Part shown: one piece after another, positions 10,440-20,336 of the stretch
How the letters are laid out: each line of letters starts with the position of its first letter
Numbering within the stretch: the first letter of the stretch is position 1
NCBI RefSeq assembly: GCF_009557055.1
Contig: NZ_CP045649.1
Span: 2,889,501-2,953,500 of the forward strand
From: Nocardioides sp. dk884
GTDB lineage: Bacteria > Actinomycetota > Actinomycetes > Propionibacteriales > Nocardioidaceae
Direction: 5' to 3'
DNA: 64,000 nucleotides
The notes under the pieces: model-generated
What the model saw: only the letters and a program-made list of their open reading frames with translations
The model's database searches: none
Told to the model about the DNA's origin: nothing
Made by a program: the position numbers and the translations under genes

Positions 10440-10700
10440 GTGGCGAACATCAAGTCCCAGATCAAGCGGAACAAGCAGAACGAGAAGCGCCACGAGCGCA
10501 ACAAGGCGGTCAAGACCGGCCTGAAGTCTGCGGTCCGCAAGTTCCGCGAGCTCGCCGAGGCCGGCGACAAGGACGCCGCGGTCACGGCTGGCCGCGAGGC
10601 CTCGCGCAAGCTCGACAAGGCCGTCTCCAAGGGCGTCATCCACCAGAACCAGGCCGCGAACCGCAAGTCCGCGATCGCCAAGAAGGCCGCCGCTCTCTGA
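10440..10700 (+). CDS. rpsT: 30S ribosomal protein S20
   Basis: 86 residues, the usual length. Begins [25 protein letters not shown] (GTG start), highly basic, and ends AIAKKAAAL. Binds 16S rRNA in small-subunit assembly. A GAAGG lies nine bases before the GTG. Faces holA, with a terminator between them; the rpsT-holA pairing is conserved in actinobacteria. Confidence 0.97.
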   Translation: MANIKSQIKRNKQNEKRHERNKAVKTGLKSAVRKFRELAEAGDKDAAVTAGREASRKLDKAVSKGVIHQNQAANRKSAIAKKAAAL

Positions 10701-10716
10701 GGCCTCCTCGCAACCA

Positions 10717-10750
10717 GGCGTCGTCCCCTCGGGGCGGCGCCTTCTTGCGT
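10717..10750 (+). terminator. rho-independent terminator of rpsT
   Basis: GC stem of 11 pairs, two of them G-U (10718-10728 with 10732-10742), closed by A-T, followed by TTCTTGCGTT. It starts 17 bases after the rpsT stop. Confidence 0.8.
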
Positions 10751-10791
10751 TGGTGGTCCCGCGCGGACCGAACGGGGCTGAGCCGGTCGGC

Positions 10792-11778
10792 TCAGCGCCC
10801 CTCGCGCAGCCCGGTGACGGTGAGGATCAGCCGCTCCAGGGTGTAGGAGGCGTCGCTGGCCGCGCCCTTGATGTCGGCGTCGGCACGGGCCACGGCCCGG
10901 ATCGCCTCGGCGATCGCGTGGTCGCTCCAGGCGCGGGCCTGCTCGCGCAGGGTGCGCAGCTTCCACGGGGGCACGCCGACCTCGCGCGCCAGGTCGGCGT
11001 CGCGCAGGCCGCGTCGCGCGCCCTTGAGCTTGGCCAGACCCCGCGCGCTGCCGGCGAACGCGGAGGTGACCAGCACCGGCGCCGTACCGCCGTCGAGCGC
11101 CCAGCGCAGCTCCTCGAGCGCGAGCTGACGGCGTCCGCCGAACGCGGCGTCGGCGACGGCGAAGGACTTCGCCTCGGCCCGGCCGCCGAAGTAGCGCCCG
11201 ATCTTCTCGGCGTCGAGCGGCTCGCCGGCGAAGTCCGAGGTCAGCTGGTGGGCGGCGGCGGAGAGCGAGCGCAGGTCCTGGCCCACGGCCTGGACGAGCG
11301 CGGCGGCCGCCTCGCCGTCGATGGTGGCGCCGAAGCTGCGGACCTCGGCGACCACGAAGCCGGGGTACTCCGAGGCCTTCAGCTCCGCGGACTTCACCTC
11401 GGTGACCGTCGGCAGCTTGCGCAGCTTGGTGAGCACGCCGGAGCCCTTCGGGCCGCCGCCGTGGACCAGCACCAGCGCGACGTCCTCCGCGGGGGCCGCG
11501 GCGTAGGCCAGCAGGCCGGCCACCGACTCCTCGGGGAGGTTCTCCAGGGAGTGGACCACGACGCAGCGGATCGAGGAGAACAGCGAGGGCGCCGCGAGCT
11601 CGCCGAGGGTGGCCAGCGTCAGGTCGGCGGCCGGCGACTCGGCCATCTCGGCCTCGGGATCGTGCTCGCGCACCGCCTGCCGGACCGAGCGGACCGTGCG
11701 GTCACCGAAGAACTCCTCCTTGCCGGTCACGAGCGTGACCCGGCCAAGGACGTCTGCTGCCTGAGGACCTCTCGCCAT
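10792..11778 (-). CDS. holA: DNA polymerase III subunit delta (HolA)
   Basis: 328 residues. Clamp-loader subunit that opens the beta ring. Begins MARGPQAADVLGRVTLVTGKEEFF, the typical first strand and helix of the delta fold; ends with the collar domain (LYTLERL-like YTLERLILTVTG). No Walker A, as expected for delta. Start ATG 11778 with GGGAGG upstream. Preceded by the repeat array at 11815 and by comEC on the same strand; convergent with rpsT. Confidence 0.93.
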   Translation of the reverse strand: MARGPQAADVLGRVTLVTGKEEFFGDRTVRSVRQAVREHDPEAEMAESPAADLTLATLGELAAPSLFSSIRCVVVHSLENLPEESVAGLLAYAAAPAEDVALVLVHGGGPKGSGVLTKLRKLPTVTEVKSAELKASEYPGFVVAEVRSFGATIDGEAAAALVQAVGQDLRSLSAAAHQLTSDFAGEPLDAEKIGRYFGGRAEAKSFAVADAAFGGRRQLALEELRWALDGGTAPVLVTSAFAGSARGLAKLKGARRGLRDADLAREVGVPPWKLRTLREQARAWSDHAIAEAIRAVARADADIKGAASDASYTLERLILTVTGLREGR

Positions 11779-11814
11779 GGTGGACCAAGCCTCCCACAGC
11801 CCGCCGACGTCCCC

Positions 11815-11874
11815 GAGTCGGCGCCAATGGTTGCCCGAGTCGGCGCCAATGGTTGCCCGAGTCGGCGCCAATGG
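11815..11874 (+). repeat. 22-base-period repeat array, locus A (3 units)
   Basis: Three identical units GAGTCGGCGCCAATGG at 11815, 11837 and 11859, separated by TTGCCC. Lies between the comEC stop and the holA start. Each unit holds the near-palindrome TCGGCGCCAA. Confidence 0.9.
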
Positions 11875-11897
11875 CGGCGCAGCCATCGGGCGGGTGC

Positions 11898-14282
11898 TCA
11901 GTCGCGGGTGCGCACGGCGAGCTCGTCGTCGCGGGCCAGGACCAGCAGGTCGCCGCCGAGGTCGGTGCGCAACACCCGGGCACCCGCGGCCTCGAGGGGT
12001 GCCAGCGCGTCTGGGGCCGGGTGGCCGTAGTCGTTGTCCTCCCCCACCGAGACCAGCACCACCCGCGCTCCGAGCGAGGTGAGGAAGTCGGGATCCTGGT
12101 GCCGGCTGCCGTGATGGGGCAGCTTGAGCACGTCCACGCGCAGCCCGGCGACCTGCCGCGCCAACGCCGCCTGCCCCGGCGGTTCGAGGTCGCCGGTGAG
12201 CAGCGCGCTCACCCCTGCGACCTCGACGAGCAGGACGACGCTGGCGTCGTTGGCGGTGGTCCCGTCGCCCGGGCCGTCGTACGGCGTGGGGTCGTGCGGG
12301 CTCAGCACCTCCACGCGTGCGTCGCCGACCGTGCGGACCCCGGGCGCTGCCGTGTGCACCGCCACCCCGGACGCCGTGGCCGCGGCGACCACGTCGTCGA
12401 CGGCCTCCGGCGGGTCGAGCAGGGCGGTCGTCTCGACGGCACCGACCTCGCGGCCCTCGAGCACACCACTGAGCCCGTCGACGTGGTCGGCGTGGAAGTG
12501 GGTGAGCACGAGCAACGGCACCTCGCGCACCTCCAGGTCGTCGAGGCACCGGTCCATCGCGGCCGGGTCCGGGCCGACGTCGACCACGACGCCCGCGTGC
12601 TCGTCGGTCCGCACCACCAGTCCGTCGCCCTGGCCGACGTCGCAGGCCGCCAGCACCCAGTCCGCCCCCGGCCAGCCCGGGGTGGGCACGCGTACGACGA
12701 CCGCCGCGACAGCCAGCAGGCAGACCGCGATCCCCGTGACGGGGCGGCGCAGCGCCCACGGACCGGCGAGGGCCACGACCAGGCACAACCCGGTGAGCAG
12801 GGCCAGGGACACGGCGCCGGCCTCCCAGTCGACGGCCGCGGTCGGGAGCGCCGCACCGCGACGCGCCACCAGGATGATCCAGGCGACGCACCACGACGCC
12901 AGGGTGCCGAGCACGGCGCCGGCGGGTGCCCATAGCAGGCCGACGAGGCCACCGGCCAGGCCCAGCACCGTCGCCGGGCCGACGACCGGGGCGACCACGA
13001 GGTTGGCCAGCACCGCGACCAGGCTCACCTCGCCGGAGATCCCGGCGACCACCGGCGTACAGGCCAGCTGCGCGGCGGCCGGGACCGCCACCGCCTCGGC
13101 GAGCCAGCGCGGCAGCCAGCGCGCCATCGCGTCGCGCCAGCCGGGGGCCAGCACCAGGATGCCTGCGGTGGCCAGGACCGAGAGCGCGAACCCGGCCGTG
13201 ACGGCCAGCGACGGCTGCACCAGCAGGAGCGCCACCACCGCGGCCCCGAGCGCGCGCATGCCCCGGCGCAGCCCGTTGGCGCCCATCCCGACGAGCGCGA
13301 CGCTGCCCATCGCCGCCGCGCGCAGCACGCTGGGCTCGGTGCGGGCCAGCAGCACGAACCCGACGATCCCGGCCGCCCCCACGACCAGCAGCCAGCGCCC
13401 ACGCACCCCCGACCACCGCGCCAGCACGAGCAGGAACCCGACGACGAGGGTCAGGTTGGTGCCCGAGACCGCCAGCAGGTGGGTCAGGCCGGTGGCCCGG
13501 AAGTCGTCGGCGAGACCGGGGTCGAGCCCCGCGTCGTCGCCGTTGACCATCGCCGGCACGAGCACCCGTTGGTCGGCCGGACGGTGCTCGACCGATCCGC
13601 GCAGCGACGCGCGCACCGCGGCCGCCGCCCGCCACCACAGGTCCGGTTCGCTCGTCGTCGCCGGTGTTCCGGACGGACGGAGCACGCCGGCCAGGTCGGG
13701 CTGGTCGGGTGGTGAGAGCCGTCCGGTGAACCGCACCCCGGAGCCCAGCCGGAGATCGAGCCACTGCTCGTCGCCGATCACCAGCACCGGCGCCCGCAAT
13801 CGGTGCGTGCGCCCCCGTCCCTCGACCTCCAGCACCGTGACCCGCACCAGGACGACGTCGCCGAAGCGTCCGGGCACCGGCCGGGGGTCGGAGGCCACCA
13901 CCCCGTGTGCCGTCACCACCGCGCCCTCCTCGGCGAGACGACCGACCGGCCCCTCGCTGACCTGCTGCTGGCGCACCAGCACCGCCACCACCACCGCACC
14001 CGCGACCAGGAGCAAGGCGGCGGCGGTCCGCACCAGGCGCGGCGGGCACCGACCCCGGACCACGCCGAGCGCGAGCACCCCGAGGCCGAGCAGCAGCGCG
14101 GTGCACACCAGGGCGAGGACCGCCGGGGCCAGCAGGTGGGCCGCCAGCCCGCCGGCCCAGGCGCCGAGGCCCAGCAAGGGCAGGCGCAGGTCCGGGAGGT
14201 CGCGCAGCGCCGCCCAGCCGGCCTCCCGGCGCTCCCCTACCCGGCCCTGCGCCGGGACAGGCTCGCGGTGCCCGGCGACCAC
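11898..14282 (-). CDS. comEC: ComEC/Rec2 competence protein, DNA uptake channel with metallo-hydrolase domain
   Basis: 794 residues. N-terminal hydrophobic helices (about 1-90), an OB-like stretch, a multi-helix competence domain containing GLTHLLAVSGTNLTL, and a C-terminal metallo-beta-lactamase domain with LTHFHADHVDG, LLTGDLE and LKLPHHGSRHQD. The family carries single-stranded DNA across the membrane in transformation; the hydrolase part may degrade the second strand. Start GTG 14282 lies five bases after the comEA stop; no other good in-frame start is near. Operon with comEA. Confidence 0.92.
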   Translation of the reverse strand: MVAGHREPVPAQGRVGERREAGWAALRDLPDLRLPLLGLGAWAGGLAAHLLAPAVLALVCTALLLGLGVLALGVVRGRCPPRLVRTAAALLLVAGAVVVAVLVRQQQVSEGPVGRLAEEGAVVTAHGVVASDPRPVPGRFGDVVLVRVTVLEVEGRGRTHRLRAPVLVIGDEQWLDLRLGSGVRFTGRLSPPDQPDLAGVLRPSGTPATTSEPDLWWRAAAAVRASLRGSVEHRPADQRVLVPAMVNGDDAGLDPGLADDFRATGLTHLLAVSGTNLTLVVGFLLVLARWSGVRGRWLLVVGAAGIVGFVLLARTEPSVLRAAAMGSVALVGMGANGLRRGMRALGAAVVALLLVQPSLAVTAGFALSVLATAGILVLAPGWRDAMARWLPRWLAEAVAVPAAAQLACTPVVAGISGEVSLVAVLANLVVAPVVGPATVLGLAGGLVGLLWAPAGAVLGTLASWCVAWIILVARRGAALPTAAVDWEAGAVSLALLTGLCLVVALAGPWALRRPVTGIAVCLLAVAAVVVRVPTPGWPGADWVLAACDVGQGDGLVVRTDEHAGVVVDVGPDPAAMDRCLDDLEVREVPLLVLTHFHADHVDGLSGVLEGREVGAVETTALLDPPEAVDDVVAAATASGVAVHTAAPGVRTVGDARVEVLSPHDPTPYDGPGDGTTANDASVVLLVEVAGVSALLTGDLEPPGQAALARQVAGLRVDVLKLPHHGSRHQDPDFLTSLGARVVLVSVGEDNDYGHPAPDALAPLEAAGARVLRTDLGGDLLVLARDDELAVRTRD

Positions 14283-14287
14283 CCCGC

Positions 14288-15340
14288 TCAGACCGTCACG
14301 AGCGGTGCCAGGTCGGCCAGCGTGGCGTCGCCGATGCCGTCGACCTCGAGCAGCTCCTCGACCGCGCTGAACCCACCGTGCTCCTCGCGCCACGCGATGA
14401 TCGCCCCCGCGGTCACCGGACCCACCCCCGGCAGCGTCTCCAGCTCGACCTGGTCGGCCAGGTTGAGATTGACCAGCGGACCGCTGGACGATCCCGCGGT
14501 CGCCGGAGCGCCGGCAGCCGAGGCCGCCACCCCCGGCGGCGGGTGCACGCCGACGAGCACCTGCTCGCCGTCCACGAGCAACCGCGCGAGGTTGAGGTCG
14601 ATCAGGTCGACCCCGGGTCGGGCCCCGCCCACTGCCTCCAGCGCGTCGATCACCCGGGATCCCGTCGGCAGCACCGCGATGCCCGGTCGGCGCACCTTGC
14701 CGGCCACGTCCACGGTCACCGTCCCCGACGAGCCGACGGAGCCGGCCGAACCGCCAGCGGTCGCCGCCCCCGGCGGTGGGGCACCGGTCACCGCCGTGCC
14801 CGGCGTACCGGTCCCGGCGGAGACGCCGACCCCGTGGTCCTGGGAGGTCCCGGCCGCGGCCAGCCGGCCGACCGACTCGCTGCTGTCCGAGCGCACCACC
14901 CACCAGCAGGTCACCGCCAAGCCGACGGCGACGAGCACCGCGACGACCGCGACCGCGCCGGACCCCAGGCCGGCGCGGCCGCGGAGCGGATCGGGGACGA
15001 CCGCGGCGAGCCCCGCGCCCCGGCGGCGGGAGGCGTGGCGCCCCGGCACCGGGACGGCGGTAGGCATCAAGACGCCGGCGGCCCCGCCGCCGGGCTCGTC
15101 TCGTGCCCCGGCCGCATCCCCCGGCGAGAGACTCCCCCACGCCGCCCGCTCCTCGGCCGGCACCCCGATGTGGGTGTGCTCGCGCCACCACTCCTCGTCG
15201 ACCTGGCCCTCATCGATGTGGCCCTCGTCGTGGGTGCCCGCGGCGGACGCCGTGCGGGCACCGGCCAGCTCGGCGCCGAGCACTGCCAGCCGGCGGGCGA
15301 CCGCGGCCTCGTGGTCGGGATGGGTACGGCGATTGCGCAT
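14288..15340 (-). CDS. comEA: ComEA-like DNA-binding competence protein
   Basis: 350 residues. A long hydrophilic cytoplasmic N terminus (about 1-125), one membrane segment (VAVVAVLVAVGLAVTCWWVV, about 128-147), a Gly/Thr-rich linker, an SLBB domain (VTVDVAGKVRRPGIAVL...) and a C-terminal helix-hairpin-helix pair (VNLNLADQVELETLPGVGPVTA, GIGDATLADL). The family binds incoming double-stranded DNA outside the membrane. The N-terminal extension is longer than in classical ComEA. A TAGCGT box six bases before the ATG suggests its own leaderless promoter. Confidence 0.9.
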   Translation of the reverse strand: MRNRRTHPDHEAAVARRLAVLGAELAGARTASAAGTHDEGHIDEGQVDEEWWREHTHIGVPAEERAAWGSLSPGDAAGARDEPGGGAAGVLMPTAVPVPGRHASRRRGAGLAAVVPDPLRGRAGLGSGAVAVVAVLVAVGLAVTCWWVVRSDSSESVGRLAAAGTSQDHGVGVSAGTGTPGTAVTGAPPPGAATAGGSAGSVGSSGTVTVDVAGKVRRPGIAVLPTGSRVIDALEAVGGARPGVDLIDLNLARLLVDGEQVLVGVHPPPGVAASAAGAPATAGSSSGPLVNLNLADQVELETLPGVGPVTAGAIIAWREEHGGFSAVEELLEVDGIGDATLADLAPLVTV

Positions 15341-15346
15341 GGGGCG

Positions 15347-15352
15347 ACGCTA
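15347..15352 (-). promoter_or_regulatory. -10 box of comEA (leaderless)
   Basis: TAGCGT followed by CGCCCC and the ATG; no Shine-Dalgarno is present. Confidence 0.5.
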
Positions 15353-15498
15353 GGAGCGCCGGCCCCGCCTCGTCGTACCGCGCCGGAGGCCTGGGGAGGA
15401 CCGCCGCACCGGTCCCGCCTGTGGACGGTCACCGGCCCGGGGGCACCGGCTGACGGGTCGAGTCGAGACTTCTGACGGTTGAGTCGAGAGCAGCGCCG

Positions 15499-15602
15499 CC
15501 ATGAGCGCCGACTCGGCGCACCATTGGCGCCGACTCGACGCACCATTGGCGCCGACTCGGCGCACCATTCGGGCCGACTCGGCGCACCATTCGGGCCGAC
15601 TC
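15499..15602 (-). repeat. 22-base-period repeat array, locus B (5 units)
   Basis: On the minus strand, units start at 15602, 15580, 15558, 15536 and 15514. Two read GAGTCGGCCCGAATGG, two GAGTCGGCGCCAATGG and the last GAGTCGGCGCTCATGG; spacers are TGCGCC or TGCGTC. The first unit begins 9 bases after the degV stop, following CCCCTCGCC. Confidence 0.9.
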
Positions 15603-15611
15603 GGCGAGGGG

Positions 15612-16475
15612 CTAGGAGGTGGTGGGGCGAGGGGCGACGCAGACGGCGATCATGCCGGGGCCGACGTGGGCGCCCAGGACGGCGCCGAGCTCCCCGCAGT
15701 CGACCTCGCGGCCGGCCAGGCCGTCGGCGAGCCGGGTGGTCAGCCGCTCGGTGAGCGCCGCGGCCCGGTCGGGGTTGGCGAGGTGGGCGACGGTGACGTC
15801 GACCTCCTGCTCCCCCGCGGCCGCCACGGCGAGCTCCTCGAGCCGGTTCAGCGCCCGGGTCGAGGTGCGCACCCGCTCCAGCGGGACCACCCGCCCGTCC
15901 TCGAAGCCCAGCAGCGGCTTCACCGCCAGCGCGCTGCCCAGGAGTGCGGCGGCCGCACCGATGCGCCCACCGCGGCGCAGGTACTCCAAGGTGTCGACGT
16001 AGAACAGCGAGCGGGCCCCGGCCGCGACCGTGCGCGCGGCGTCCGCCGCGTCGTCGGCCGAGCCCCCGGCCTCGAGCGCCGCGGCGGCGGCGCGCACGGC
16101 GTACCCCACGGCCGGCCCCACCTGGCGGGTGTCGACGCACACGACCCGGATGCCGGCGTCGCGCGCGGCCAGCTGCACGGACTCGAAGGTGCCGCTCATC
16201 TCCGCCGACAGGTGCACCGAGACCACCTCGGTGGCACCCTCCGCGGCGAGGCGGCGATAGGTCTCGGCGAAGACGACCGGCGCGGGCCGGGAGGTGCTGA
16301 CCGGGGTGAAGTCCCGCAGCGCCTGCGCGACCACCTCGGGGCGCGCGTCCTCGGTGCCCTCGTCGAACACCTTCGGCCCGATCACCACCTGCAGCGGCAC
16401 GACCGCGATGCCGAGCGCCGCCGCGAGGGCGGGCTCGAGCATCGCGGTCGAGTCGGTGACAAGTCGGACCGGCAT
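15612..16475 (-). CDS. DegV family fatty-acid-binding protein
   Basis: 287 residues, usual family length. Begins MPVRLVTDSTAML with the strand and Ser/Thr pocket typical of DegV; contains TPVSTSRPAP, HLSAEMSGTFESVQLAA and YLRRGGRIG, all family motifs. DegV proteins bind a fatty acid and, in Gram-positive bacteria, some feed a fatty-acid kinase (FakB role); no FakA is seen here. The stop is followed nine bases later by repeat array B. The same position (before comEA-comEC-holA) is occupied in mycobacteria. TACCCT seven bases before the ATG suggests a leaderless mRNA. Confidence 0.92.
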   Translation of the reverse strand: MPVRLVTDSTAMLEPALAAALGIAVVPLQVVIGPKVFDEGTEDARPEVVAQALRDFTPVSTSRPAPVVFAETYRRLAAEGATEVVSVHLSAEMSGTFESVQLAARDAGIRVVCVDTRQVGPAVGYAVRAAAAALEAGGSADDAADAARTVAAGARSLFYVDTLEYLRRGGRIGAAAALLGSALAVKPLLGFEDGRVVPLERVRTSTRALNRLEELAVAAAGEQEVDVTVAHLANPDRAAALTERLTTRLADGLAGREVDCGELGAVLGAHVGPGMIAVCVAPRPTTS

Positions 16476-16482
16476 GGCGGTG

Positions 16483-16488
16483 AGGGTA
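16483..16488 (-). promoter_or_regulatory. -10 box of degV (leaderless)
   Basis: TACCCT followed by CACCGCC and the ATG; no Shine-Dalgarno. Confidence 0.45.
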
Positions 16489-16512
16489 GACGAGGAAGTG
16501 CCCGTCACGGCC

Positions 16513-19041
<2,529 letters not shown>

Positions 19042-19109
19042 CTCGTTCTCTCGTCGGCCGGTGGGATCGCCTGCTGCTCGCTGGGAAGTCGGGGCAACGC
19101 CCCGGGCAC

Positions 19110-19135
19110 AAAAAAGCCCCTCGGGCACGAGGGGC
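19110..19135 (-). terminator. attenuator terminator of leuS
   Basis: Perfect 8-base stem (19116-19123 with 19128-19135) followed on the minus strand by six T. Lies 69 bases before the leuS ATG, so it can only stop leuS transcription early. Confidence 0.9.
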
Positions 19136-19166
19136 GGCCGCGTCGGGTCGTGCTTGCTCGACGCGG

Positions 19167-19193
19167 CTAGCTAAGGAGCAGGGTCCTGCACAT
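19167..19193 (-). CDS. leuS leader peptide MCRTLLLS
   Basis: Eight residues with three consecutive Leu codons of three kinds (CTG, CTC, CTT). ATG 19193 lies seven bases after TACCAT, fitting a leaderless start; another in-frame ATG at 19202 would give [11 protein letters not shown] but overlaps that -10 box. The stop codon abuts hairpin 1. Confidence 0.8.
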   Translation of the reverse strand: MCRTLLLS

Positions 19194-19200
19194 GTCAGCC

Positions 19201-19206
19201 ATGGTA
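19201..19206 (-). promoter_or_regulatory. -10 box of the leuS leader transcript
   Basis: TACCAT followed by GGCTGAC and the leader ATG. No good -35 is seen. Confidence 0.45.
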
Positions 19207-19282
19207 ACGCTCGCAGCGACGCCCCGCGCCACCGCCAGACGTCGCCGAGCTCGAGACCACGGCGAACCGCCGGCCTGGGCGC

Positions 19283-20266
19283 TCAGCGCGCGGCGCGGGC
19301 GTAGGCGGCGGGGGTCTGCCCGGTCCAGCGCCGGAAGGCGAGGATGAAGCTCGAGGCCTCGGCGTACCCGACCCGGCGCGCCACCTCGGCCACCGAGATC
19401 GTCGAGCGCCCTCCGAGCAGCGAGCAGGCGAGCGAGGCGCGGACCTCGTCGAGCAGCTCCTGGTAGGAGGTCTCGCACTCGGCGAGGTGCCGGCGCAGGG
19501 TGCGCTCGGTGCGCCCGAGCGCGGCGGCGACCTCGCCCATCGGCGCCCCACCGGCGAGGTGCTGGGTGATCAGCACCCGCACCTCCTGGGCCAGCCCGGT
19601 GCGCTCGCGCCGCCGGGTGACGGTCTCGGCGCACAGTCGCTCGGCCAGCACCCGCGAGCGCTGGTCGCCGGCGGGCAGCGGCCGGTCGAGCTCGGCGGCG
19701 CGGAACTCCAGGCGCGCCTCGCGCGCGCCGATCCGCGTCGTGGCGCCGACCCCGCCCGGTACCAGCTCCTCGAGCACCGCGCCGATCGCGGCGGCGTCGC
19801 GGGCGACGAGGAACGCGCGCACGTCGTCGGGCAGCGCCGCACCGTCGACGTGCACCACCACCCGGTCGCCCTCCAGCGTCGCGCGGGGCAGCGCGAAGGT
19901 GAAGCTGAGGTCGATGAAGCGCAGCGCCACGTCCATCGCGTCGAGCACCGTGCGGCTGGCCAGCAGCGCGTAGCCGAAGATGCCGAACGTCTCGGCGCGG
20001 TACGTCGCCCCCACGGCCGCGCCGGCGCCGGTGCCGCAGTGGCGCTGCAGGTTGCGCACCACGGTGAGCTCCTGGGCCGCGGTGACCTCGTGGTCGACGA
20101 CGCCGAGGTCGCCGACGCCGAGCCCGCTGCCGGCCAGCACGCTGCGCGCGGAGACGCCGTGCGCCCCGGCGTACCGCACCAGCAGGGCGACGCCGGCGAT
20201 CGCGCGGGGAAACTCCCAGTCGCGGGTGGCCGGGTCGCCGAGCAGCGGAGCGGGCGCGTCGGACAT
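19283..20266 (-). CDS. AraC family transcriptional regulator
   Basis: 327 residues. N-terminal effector domain of the arabinose-binding/OruR type (TYRAETFGIFGYALLASRTVLDAM...), C-terminal double helix-turn-helix (GRTERTLRRHLAECETSYQELLDEVR; ISVAEVARRVGYAEASSFILAFRRWTGQTPAAY). Divergent from the monooxygenase gene 70 bases away, whose likely target that gene is. The start sits in TTCCGGACATG, the same 11 bases as the start of the divergent gene. CATAAT lies seven bases upstream. Confidence 0.9.
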   Translation of the reverse strand: MSDAPAPLLGDPATRDWEFPRAIAGVALLVRYAGAHGVSARSVLAGSGLGVGDLGVVDHEVTAAQELTVVRNLQRHCGTGAGAAVGATYRAETFGIFGYALLASRTVLDAMDVALRFIDLSFTFALPRATLEGDRVVVHVDGAALPDDVRAFLVARDAAAIGAVLEELVPGGVGATTRIGAREARLEFRAAELDRPLPAGDQRSRVLAERLCAETVTRRRERTGLAQEVRVLITQHLAGGAPMGEVAAALGRTERTLRRHLAECETSYQELLDEVRASLACSLLGGRSTISVAEVARRVGYAEASSFILAFRRWTGQTPAAYARAAR

Positions 20267-20273
20267 GTCCGGA

Positions 20274-20279
20274 ATTATG
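20274..20279 (-). promoter_or_regulatory. -10 box of the AraC gene (leaderless)
   Basis: CATAAT followed by TCCGGAC and the ATG. Confidence 0.5.
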
Positions 20280-20323
20280 GATCAACTCGCGCCCGCCGCC
20301 TCCCCCCGCCACACCGGCGCGCC

Positions 20324-20329
20324 TAGGTT
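20324..20329 (+). promoter_or_regulatory. -10 box of the monooxygenase gene (leaderless)
   Basis: TAGGTT followed by TCCGGAC and the ATG; the spacer is identical to that of the divergent AraC gene. Confidence 0.5.
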
Positions 20330-20336
20330 TCCGGAC

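Larger units (their letters stand above)
19110..19202 (-). promoter_or_regulatory. leucine transcription attenuator of leuS
   Basis: Order on the minus strand: leader peptide with CTG-CTC-CTT codons, TAG stop, hairpin 1 immediately after (8-base perfect stem 19138-19145 with 19159-19166), then the terminator stem. GCACGA in the loop of hairpin 1 is complementary to TCGTGC in the terminator, a possible antiterminator when a ribosome stalls on Leu codons and blocks hairpin 1. Classical leuS attenuators have been predicted before in some Streptomyces. Confidence 0.82.

Noticed and set aside
15499..15602. Repeat array considered as a CRISPR array
   Set aside because: Spacers are only six bases and nearly constant, units are 16 bases, and no cas genes are present.
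19110..19202. leuS leader considered as a T-box
   Set aside because: No T-box consensus or specifier loop; the Leu-codon peptide and adjoining hairpins explain the leader.
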